Source: Omphalotus guepiniiformis (taxonomy: Eukaryota > Basidiomycota > Agaricomycetes > Agaricales > Omphalotaceae). Taken from it: a stretch of 64,000 bases of DNA. The notes below the pieces were generated by a model. That model saw nothing but the letters and a program-made list of their open reading frames with translations. It had not been told where the DNA came from and made no database searches. Below, piece by piece: positions 46,538 through 55,463 of this stretch. The position numbers were made by a program, and so were the translations under genes. The stretch is taken from positions 868,001 through 932,000 of the forward strand of contig JAQOOI010000079.1 of NCBI GenBank assembly GCA_028554645.1, given 5' to 3'. How positions within the stretch are numbered: the stretch's first letter is position 1; every line of letters begins with the position of its first letter.

Positions 46538-49513
46538 ATGGACTCTTTCCGTTCCGTACGTTTATTCGTCCATGCTTCCAGCAAAAAGTATTGTGTCGTT
46601 CATAACTTTTTTTCTGCGTTTTTACTAGGATCCATCGTGTAGTCGGTCCCCGTCACTGTCCGCATCTTCTCCTACTCCTCCTTCCGGTCCATCAAACGAT
46701 GATATTGAAGCAGTCATCCAGATGGCTACTTCTTCTCGCTCTTCTCCAGATGGTCGTTCAGGCCCCTTGAAGGATACTCGAACGCAGTTGTTTGTAGGAA
46801 ATGTGCGTCCCTCATCCCCGTTCCACATTACACTCCTGTTCGCTCACATTGAGTCAGCTTCCGTACAGAGTCCGTTGGCAGGATCTTAAGGATTTGTTCA
46901 GAAAAGCGGGGACCGTTTTGCGTGCCGATGTTTCTCTTGGTCCAGACAATAGATCCCGAGGGTACGGAACTGTGCTTCTCGCCACTGCCGAAGATGCTGG
47001 TCGAGCTATCGATATGTTTCACGGTTACTCCTGGCAGACTAGGATTCTCGAAGTTAGGCCGGACCGGCTCCCTCCTGATCTCGACAGTTCTCTCAACGGA
47101 GTCTCGTCTTCTGGACTGGCGAATGTGGGCGGGCTATCCCCTTTTACTTCCTCCCAGACATCAGGTTCATTTTTAGGAAGTTTGAGTCCACTCGCTGGTG
47201 ACATTGAATATGCATCGCTATTTGGTTTAGACAGACCAAGTTCTTCGTCAGGAAGTAATGGTAGAAATCTGTTTGTCGGCAACGTGAGTTTGTCTCGTTC
47301 TTCCTACCCTTTTTCTGACTGTGTGCGCAGTTGCCGTTTCATTGCCAATGGCAAGATTTGAAAGATTTGTTCCGTCAAGCAGGTACTATTATCCGTGCAG
47401 ATGTCGCTCTTGGTCAAGATGGCCGATCGAGGGGTTTTGGAACAGTCGTATTCGCAACAGAGTATGACGCCGAGCGCGCTGTCAAGATGTTTAATGGGTA
47501 AGCTAGTTCCTTGCTCGTTTTGTCTTGGCACTCAATTAGATTAGGTATGAATACAATGGGCGAACGCTCAAAGTTCACTATGATAAGTTTTCACAATCCA
47601 CTCAGCCCATGACGACTCCTACTTCACCCGCTTTATCTGCTTTTACAAAAAACAACGCTGTTCCTTCATTCCAGCTTGCCAATCAGGGGACTTCGTCGCG
47701 TCCAAATCACATCGTAGTGCCTTCTGGTTACACGCTTGACTTTGGTCCTCCTTCGGGGCCAAATACACCATTCGAAGTACCTCAACATCCTTCTTTTTCA
47801 TTCTCGGTGCCGCCTCATACACCAATACACCTACATCAGCCCCAACCTCAATCGTCATCGCAAATGACAGAGCGTACTGCACGACCTTCCCTTGCGCATG
47901 AAATGGACTCACTGTCGAGCTCCTTGCGTTCGATGCATGTAAGCAGTTCATCATCAACAGCGAGTTCAGACTCTGTCAAACCGTCAACGTCGTCCAGTCG
48001 CTCCAATATGTCCTCAAAATCTTCTACAACCACTCCTATATCAGACTGCTCACAACAATCGACATCCCCTGCACAACCTCAGTCTCCATCGAAATCACAG
48101 TCCCCGAATACACCTTTTCATCACCATTCACATCCTCATCATCCTGGAACGATTAGTATACCACCGCCGTTACCCGCATCCTCGTTCGCGCTTCCTTTAC
48201 ACAACATGTCACCTATGGGTGTGCCTATATCGCCGTTGTACCATCCTGGTATGTCGCCGCTACACCATCCAGCCCATGGAATGCCGATGACGCCGCATGG
48301 GTTACCTCCCATCACCCCTTCTATGCCTCCGTTTACATTCCTTCCGCCGGTCCCCTTGGCGTCACCGCTTTTTGAGGGCCCTCGCAACGGCCAATCACCT
48401 CTGGTTCCTCATGGCGACGGTTCAAGTATGATTCTGACCCCAACTTATCCTTTCCCGCCTCTAATGATGGCAAACCAAGATGCTTCCTACATAGACTCCA
48501 ATTCCTCCCAATCCAAGCATTCATCCCCGCAATCAACTAGATCCACCACCTCTGCAGCCGGTAGCTCAACAACCACTCAACAACCACCGACACCCGGTTC
48601 CCCCACTTCATATTTCCAAGCACCGTCTTCATCCCGCCACCCGTCACATCATCCCTCATACGCACATCATCAGCTCGCATCGCATCACCATCACCCACCC
48701 CACTCGCAACACCCGCTCGCGCAGACGCATGTGTACACGCCCTTCTCCCCTGGGTTGGCGATGTCGCCCGGGGCGTTCTGGGGAAGGCCGGGGGTAGCGG
48801 GTGCAGGACCAAATCCGTATATCAATCCGGCCGTTGGGGCACCGGTGCATGTGCATCCTGGGAGTCCTGGGGTGCCAACACCGGGAGGTACGGGAGGAGG
48901 GTACTATTTTCATTTGCCTAGTCCTGGAATACCTGGGAGCGTTGGCGTTGAGCTTGGGAGTCGAGGCAGTACGGAACCCGGGGGTTATTTTGATAGTGTC
49001 GCCAGAGGTGGGAGTTTCGGGTATTTCCCACCTATGCCGCCTGGTGTTGGGATGTTTGGGGAAGGTGCTGGAACTGGGATGAACGGGATGACCGGGACGG
49101 GGGTTGAAAGTGAGATCATGAAGGAGAAGGTGAAGCACGGGGAGGATGAGAGAGAGGCGGAGGATAAGAATGTGAAGTACGAGGAGAAGGAAAAGGGGAA
49201 GTACGGGTGTGCGGTTGAGAGTGGTAGTGAGGGAACGGGTGCGGATAGGTTCAGTGGATCTACAAGTCCGGCGAGCGGGAGTAATAGCGAAAGCGCGATT
49301 TGGGGCGATGGAGATGCGAAGGGCCGGATGTCATTTGTGTTAGAGTTGAAGAAGGATAAGGATAAGAAGGATAAAGGTGGTGGGGGCGTAATGTCAAGGG
49401 CTCATTCGATGTCTGCTGCCGGGTTGAAGAGGCCGATGTTCACTGGGTCTGAGTCGGATCCTGTAAGTGATGTGAAGTTGGATGGAGATAGAGAGAAGGG
49501 TGGTGAACAGTAA
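46538..49513 (+). CDS. Two-RRM RNA-binding protein with long low-complexity C-terminus
   Basis: Probable mRNA-binding protein, in RRM organisation closest to Gbp2/Hrb1- or hnRNP-M-type proteins. ATG at 46538 gives a six-codon first exon (MDSFRS) joined to DPSCSRSPSLSASSPTPPSG. RRM1 spans [40 protein letters not shown] and LEVRPDRLP. RRM2 spans NLFVGNLPFH, GQDGRSRGFGTVVFATEYDA and RTLKVHYDKFSQS. Both RRMs are split by a phase-0 intron at the same place, straight after the RNP2 motif. The remaining 600-odd residues are disordered: Ser/Thr/Pro/His-rich, then Gly/Pro-rich, then Lys/Glu-rich (about 49120-49400), ending DGDREKGGEQ at TAA. The upstream frame from 46370 begins at GTG, so ATG 46538 is preferred. 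Confidence 0.85.
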
Positions 49514-51040
49514 TGCGTTTGAGGAGTTGAGTGGTCTCAAAGGGTCGAGGAGGCTACAGAGGTAGAAGGTTCAACGTTGAAATGAAGCATGGGCCAGGGG
49601 CACGGTCACCTGTACGGTTACCTGTACCTGTTTTGTCCCGTCCGGGACCGGTTCCGTCGAGTGCTACCTCTCGAGATTCTGGGACCTCCGAGAATCGTCT
49701 CCAATTCGGGCATCTCCTTCGTATAGCAGCTTTAGGGTTGGAGGATAGAGGTTGATAGAGGCGACTTCATGGCGAGATTAGGTACTTTGGTTTTGCGAAT
49801 CCTCGGAAAGGCACAGGGGTTGAGGGGTTGGCAAGTTTCTTTCGCTCGCAATCGCCTCATGACGCTACCCGTTTCTGGGTTCTCACTCGCTTCGAGTTTT
49901 GGATTTTATACCATGAACCCCTCTTGCCTCGATCTTCTTGTTCTCGGGCCTCGTCTGTCGCGTTGGTGGGATGTTTTGATGTTTTGGGTTAACTATGGAT
50001 ATTGGTGTCTCAAAGAGTCTTGAAATGGTTAATGACCTCGTCTATTTCTATTTCTTTCGTTCGCTTTGGCTTTGTCTTCTTGTCTGTCGTTCCCAGGTCT
50101 TTTCTCGCTTCATCCCACTTCACGTCCCGTCCCAATCGTTGACATCCTTCGGGCGCTGTTCTTTTCGTCTTTCCCTCCTCGTTCTTCCGCCTATGCCTTT
50201 TAAACATATCCTTCCTCATCTTTCTTCTGCACTCTTCTTATTTCATGTAAATATATCCTAATCGCATATGTTCTAGTGACTCTTGTTCATTCATTGGTTT
50301 CATTGGTCTTTTGTTTTTTAGTTCTGTTTACAGCATCTGTTTATTCATACAGTTCGTACCATATAGATTCGTTTGTGCATACCATCATCTATCATGTCAA
50401 GTCTCTGTTTTCTGTTTTCTGTTCTCTGTTTCGCGTCTTTTGCCCTCTCTCGTTCAAGTCTGTTAATGATTTCTTTTCTATTGTTCCATTACATACTCAT
50501 TCATCTACCTGTCTACATCTATCACATCTCTCACAGTCAGGAGCTAACTTATGATTTTCCCCTTCTCTCGTCTCGTTTCGTCTCGTCTCCAGCTCACTGT
50601 CAATTCGAAATCGTCTCGTTTCGTCTCAGGCTCTTCTCGTTCGTCGCCTATCAGTGCATTGTCATTCAAGAGTTCTCGATTCCTCAACGTCTACTCTGGT
50701 AAAAAGGTTGGATCGGCACTTAGTACTTAGTGCTTTGGTCCCTATCTGGTTTCTTGCAAGATCTCGGTTTTCTTATTCTTGTTACTGCCATGGGTACTCC
50801 AAAGTATTGTACCCCTACGTGTTAGTAAATAGGTAGACACTCGTAATTTATTCTGAGGTTTCGCGGATATTCACGTGCGCAGAGACGCCCCGATTAAGTA
50901 TAGGCGCTCAAGCGCTCAATCTTGGGTCTCTCCTTCACCTCTCTCTCTCCACCTCGCCACCGAACTTGATGCTGTGGGACGCGACCTTGATTTTCAGATT
51001 ATCTTTATTCACAGTATATATGAACTTTGAATCAAAGCTA
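49514..51040. other. Long pyrimidine-rich intergenic/3' region
   Basis: No gene is seen. From about 50030 to 50700 the plus strand is strikingly T/C-rich, with TCTCGTTTCGTC-type repeats near 50565-50645. This could be the 3' untranslated region of the RNA-binding-protein gene or a non-coding transcript. Short frames here simply reflect the composition. Confidence 0.5.
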
Positions 51041-51066
51041 CAGTTGGGGACAATCAAACACGGTAA
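51041..51066 (+). repeat. Left terminal inverted repeat of the pogo-like element
   Basis: Perfect reverse complement of 52035-52060, preceded by TA. Confidence 0.9.
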
Positions 51067-51519
51067 GTTTTCGGGACCTAATTGTGGGAGGCCGGGAAGC
51101 GTCTGGAATCGACAGGAAAGCATACAGAGAGTATTTCTAAACTAGTTAAACGAGATTTCAACGGGCGGATTTGCCTCAAACTAAAATTTATTTTTTTGAC
51201 CTCAAAAATTTGGCCGTTCACTAAAAAAAATCGGGAAAAATCTGAAAAAATGCGCAAACGAACGTTCTCGTTAATCTAATGAGTTTCCCAATAAAATAAA
51301 TGGGCTCAATCACGACGTGTGGTGCTGCCTAAAAAGGAAATCACCTGCAATCCGCCCGCGTCAACACCTCCGGCGTTTCTGTTTAGGGACCATGCCGTAA
51401 TACACTTCCTTCCTTCCTTCCGACGAAAATTGTACAGCCAGTGTCCACTACATTTCTGCAGTCATGGGTCATCAATGCCATCCACAAAAACGGAAGTACA
51501 ACATTTCCGGCTTACTCCA

Positions 51520-51878
51520 GAATCAACAAAAGCTTAGTTTCCCTTCTGTTGAACAAGAAGTTTCACTGTGAAGTTAATCCAATTGAAATGGTGGGTGTTT
51601 TAACAATTATCTTCATACAAGTGCTAACAAGCTTCATGTTATTGAGGTTGGGTCCTTTGAAATACAGATACTGAGAAGTGACAAAGAAATCATTTGCTGA
51701 GGTAAAAGAAATTGAATTCCGCTACTTGAATGCATGCCCAGGAAAGGTGATTCAAAGATTCATCAACCACTCAAGGTGTTTCATGAGTGCTTACCAGGCT
51801 GTCCGGTGGCAGAAGGCACACAGATCGGTTCCAGCTCGAGCCATGATGCAATTGGACACTGTACTTACTCCATCTTAG
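51520..51878 (+). pseudogene. Remnant of DDE transposase C-terminus
   Basis: One frame reads KKFHCEVNPIEM, a motif I know from mushroom pogo-like transposases (FHCELNPIEM), followed by extra residues, then KYRY. A TGA at 51672-51674 interrupts where Arg is expected, and the same frame resumes EVTKKSFAEVKEIEF, YLNACPGKVIQRFINHS, RCFMSAYQ and AHRSVPARAMMQLDTVL to a stop at 51876-51878. The N-terminal DNA-binding and most catalytic parts are missing. Non-functional. Confidence 0.75.
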
Positions 51879-52034
51879 GCAAATATTTTGCATTTTTTTG
51901 GCCCAAAAATTTGGCCGTACCTAAGAACTCGTGGGAAAAACTTCGGAGGTTGATTTTTAGCATTATCTCGATGGTCTGAGTCCAGAGCCGGTATTAATTT
52001 GGCTCCGGAAGCTTTCGTCGGAGCTCAAGCAACT

Positions 52035-52060
52035 TTACCGTGTTTGATTGTCCCCAACTG
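52035..52060 (-). repeat. Right terminal inverted repeat of the pogo-like element
   Basis: Perfect reverse complement of 51041-51066, followed by TA. Confidence 0.9.
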
Positions 52061-52180
52061 TAGTGGAGCACAACTGATGCACGAGCGAAAGAAGCAGGGA
52101 GGCATTTGGCCAACTACGTCGGATTATTCTCACTGGTTTGACAACCGTGCAAAACTTGAAGCATGAACTGATACGCCACA

Positions 52181-52188
52181 TATAAATA
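52181..52188 (+). promoter_or_regulatory. TATA box of sphingomyelinase copy 2
   Basis: TATAAATA, 51 bp upstream of the ATG at 52240 and 120 bp downstream of the transposon edge. Confidence 0.55.
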
Positions 52189-52239
52189 TCTGCGCTGCTT
52201 ATAGTGAACTCCTGTGACTGCCCTTTGCTATAGGGAGAA

Positions 52240-55053
52240 ATGTACTTCAAGGCTCTTTCGCGGTTTGTCTTCGTTGTGGCGCTGCTGATGGTGACTTCGT
52301 GTCTGTCAGGAGTTTCTGGACAGTCTTCTTCCGATTCACTGCAAGAGATACTTCAGGCTCTGGAACAGATGGTCGACTGCACGTCCTGCCTTGCAGTTCT
52401 AATTCCAATGCAGAATGTGGCTTTTACGGGTGATGAGCCTTTCGTGAACATTCTGATTGAAGTCTGTGATCTGCTTCAAGTACGTGTTCTCCGTCGCTCG
52501 TGCGCATGCGCTTCACATTGATACTCTTTGTACATGTAGCTGGACGACCAAGACGTGTGTTTGGGGGCAATGTCAACCCAAGGGCCAATTATCGCTCACG
52601 ATCTACGTAGCATTAGTCTGTCGAACCAAACTGCCGAAAGACTCTGTGATGCCCTCTTTGGGTTTTGTTCGTCAAATGTCCCGAATGAGTTCTCTGTGCC
52701 TTTACCCTCACCGACGGTCCCGAGACCACCGTCTGTTCCTTCGATCGCTCCTACTCCGCGAAAGAAACCATTCCAGGTTGTTCATATCAGTGATGTGCAT
52801 ATTGATAGGATGTATACGGTACGACGTGTGGTTGATCACGGCGAAGATGAGCACCCTTAACGTCGTGAATCCCTCTTGTAGGTTGGGTCAGAGGGCAACT
52901 GTACTAAACCTATATGTTGCAGAAACTTTGCAGATGAAGCTGGAATGAACGTCACCGATCCTGCTCTGCCAAATGGGAATATCAAATGCGATTCACCGGT
53001 CTCTCTCGCGGATTCTATGTTGGAGGCCGTCAATAACATCAACCCATCGTTTGTTATCTTTACTGGAGATGTAGTCGAACGTGTGTCAATAGCAGGACGC
53101 TTCTTTTTCTTTCTGAGAAACGGCGATTTGACTTTTCGTCTCACGCAGGCGCTATATGGTTGGTTGATCAGAGGTGCGTCACTACGGTGTTACAGACTTC
53201 AGTTCCTGATTTGAGCGTCCAATAGTGAGGCGACCAACGATCTTGAAGATTTCAATGCCGAGATGCTTTCCAAGATCACGGCGCGTGTGTTCCCTAGTCT
53301 AGGTACATTTGCATTTCCAGTCGTATCCTTCATAGTTGTTCGAGCTCTCTCGTTCAGGTAATCAGTAAGTGAACTCGAACAAGTTTGATCAATCATAGAT
53401 GCTTAGTACCAACTCGTTCCCGTACAGTGATACAGCGCCCGTCAATGCCTTTGCAAGAGCATCAAGTATGACGGCGAACAACTCGCAGTGGGTCTTTGAT
53501 ATCCAGAGTGCGGGTTGGGAGGTGGGTACTCGATCCAGTGAATCCCCCTCTTTGTTGTGTTACTGATTAGAGTGAAGCACTGGATTGGCGCGAATGCCAG
53601 CCAACAGGTTGACCATGCATCGGGAACCTACGCTGCCCTTGTTCCGGGTACTAATCTTATGTCAGTCGCGTCGCAACTTTCTTTGTGTCGTGTTGCCTTA
53701 CCGTCGTTATCTGCTAGTATTCTATCTGTAAACACGCAGTATTGGTACAAGCAAAAGTAAATCGTCGTATGCCCTTCTCTATCTGGCATGCATTGCTTAC
53801 ATGGCTTCGCATCATGTTCCAGTTTCTGGCTGTACGACAGCGATGAATTCCAGTACGGGTCCATCTACTATATCCATGCTCGATCCAAGACTAATTGCTT
53901 GATGATAGGCCCGATCCGAACGGAATACTTGCCTTCATAGTGGAACAGTTGCAGGCCGCGGAGGACGCTGGGCAGAAAGTATGGGTAATTGGACACATAC
54001 CCCTCGGCAAAGAGGATACCTTCGAAGATCAGTCGAACTACTATGACCAGATTCTTCAGCGATACAAGAGTACGATTGTTGGACATTTCTTCGGACATAG
54101 TCACAAAGTATGTTCCTTATTCACGCTTCACAGGCGGTGCACTGAAAAGATGTTCGCCCAGGACCAGTTTGAGATCGCATACTCCGACTACGATAATCAG
54201 ATTGCTGAGAATGCTGTCAGCGTTGCTATGATCGTACGTGTCTCCTGAAGCTGCTTCAATTTCTGGTACCAACTACACACGATTACATATATAGGCACCT
54301 GCGCTCACGCCTACGAGTAAGAGCTGAAAATTTCCGAGAGGGTACTTTCAACTTACTGAGGCTTTGATAGGCGGTAATCCTGCTTTCAAGCTTTACGACG
54401 TCGATCCAGATACATTTGGGATAATGAATGCTCGCGTCATATTCGGTGAGTCATTGTAATTGCGTGCCCTAGAGCTAGGAATCTGAACAATCTATCGGAT
54501 AGCAAATGTATCGGACCCTTCTTTTCAAGTACGACGTAAGCCTCAAATCTTCATCTGTTCCCACTTCATCCATTACACAGACGTTTACTAGCACACTGGA
54601 CTCTATATTACGACGTGCGAGAAACCTATGGTCCCTTAGTCAATCTTTCCTGCGATGAAGAACTCTCTCCGGCCTTCTGGCATAACCTCACAGAAGTTTT
54701 CGTGGCCAATGATACTGCTTTCCAACTATACAACACCTTCCTGACACGCGGTCTGGCTGTTAGTGCATGCAATGCTAGCTGCAAAGACAATACAATCTGT
54801 GATCAACGAGCATTCCGGTCACAGAACAACTGCGTGAGTCAAGTTCAGCGGGCATGTGAATATCTGTTTCCTCATTGTTAAATTGTTGTTCTAGGATACG
54901 CCAACAGGGGGTGTCTCGATTGGAAGGAGAGGGTTGAGCCTTGACCGTGAAGTGGATCGATTGCCGTCTGAGTGTGAAGGGCCTAGGATTGGCGCGTTTT
55001 TCGTGGATCTGAGCGCTAGACTGCATAGTGCGACAAGCAGACGCCCGTATTAG
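52240..55053 (+). CDS. Acid sphingomyelinase-like phosphodiesterase, copy 2
   Basis: Secreted metallophosphoesterase of the sphingomyelin phosphodiesterase family. The signal peptide (MYFKALSRFVFVVALLMVTS) is followed by a saposin-like segment LQALEQMVDCTSCLAVLIPM with later Cys. The catalytic domain shows VVHISDVHIDRMYT, FTGDVVE, GNHDTAPVNAFA (an intron splits the His codon), WVIGHIPLGKEDTFEDQ and GHFFGHSHK, the complete Zn-ligand set. The middle reads VNTQYWYKQ, NFWLYDSDEFQ, DPNGILAFIVEQLQAAEDAG. The C-terminal part contains AFWHNLTEVFVANDTAFQLY and CKDNTICDQRAFRSQNNC, then after an intron DTPTGGVSIGRRGLSLD and the tail ending SATSRRPY, TAG 55051-55053. It is very similar to copy 3, immediately downstream in the same orientation. 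A tandem duplication is clear. Confidence 0.88.
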
Positions 55054-55463
55054 GCGCTCTCAAGATAAACCGTGGCAGTGCCAGCGCTTAGTCGCTGTGG
55101 TTTTTTCTCACCGACATTTCGTGGTAAATGAAACTCGTTCGTTCTATGCGGCGATGAAATATTTTAGATTCGAAGGTTTACGCCCGTGCTTTCCCGTATT
55201 CGCCACTGAATATCCAAAAATACATTTTGAATGCTACATACATTCGCACATTTCTCAGAGCCATTGGCTCGCTAAAGGCTTTCACTTCATGATTTGGGGC
55301 TGCAATTCACATCAAATTAGTGGACCATATGGCTCAAGGCACGAGTCGTTGGTCCAATCTTTCTCGCCGTTTTCGTGCAATTAGAAGCTTGGAAGGAGGC
55401 ATATATATAGGAACGTTTTGTTGAAGATGCGAAAAGCTAGGTTTCTCGCAGAACTGACCTCTC
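55054..55463. other. Spacer between tandem sphingomyelinase copies 2 and 3
   Basis: A 410-bp spacer with no gene. It holds the copy 3 promoter with a TATA box near 55402. Confidence 0.6.
55402..55410 (+). promoter_or_regulatory. TATA box of sphingomyelinase copy 3
   Basis: TATATATAG, 53 bp upstream of the ATG at 55464, at nearly the same distance as in copy 2. Confidence 0.55.

Larger units (their letters stand above)
51041..52060. mobile_element. Decayed pogo/mariner-like DNA transposon with TIRs and TA target duplication
   Basis: A 1020-bp element bounded by perfect 26-bp terminal inverted repeats (51041-51066 and 52035-52060, outer bases CAGTTGGGGACAATC). TA dinucleotides directly flank both ends (51039-51040 and 52061-52062), as for Tc1/mariner/pogo elements. 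The interior retains the C-terminal end of a DDE-type transposase (see next entry). Subterminal direct repeats CAAAAATTTGGCCGT occur at 51203-51217 and 51904-51918. The element is internally deleted and cannot be autonomous. It lies about 180 bp upstream of sphingomyelinase copy 2 and may affect its promoter. Confidence 0.85.

Noticed and set aside
50276..50836. Series of plus-strand frames rich in Ser, Phe and Leu
   Set aside because: They are a by-product of the T/C-rich composition; no codon structure or homology.
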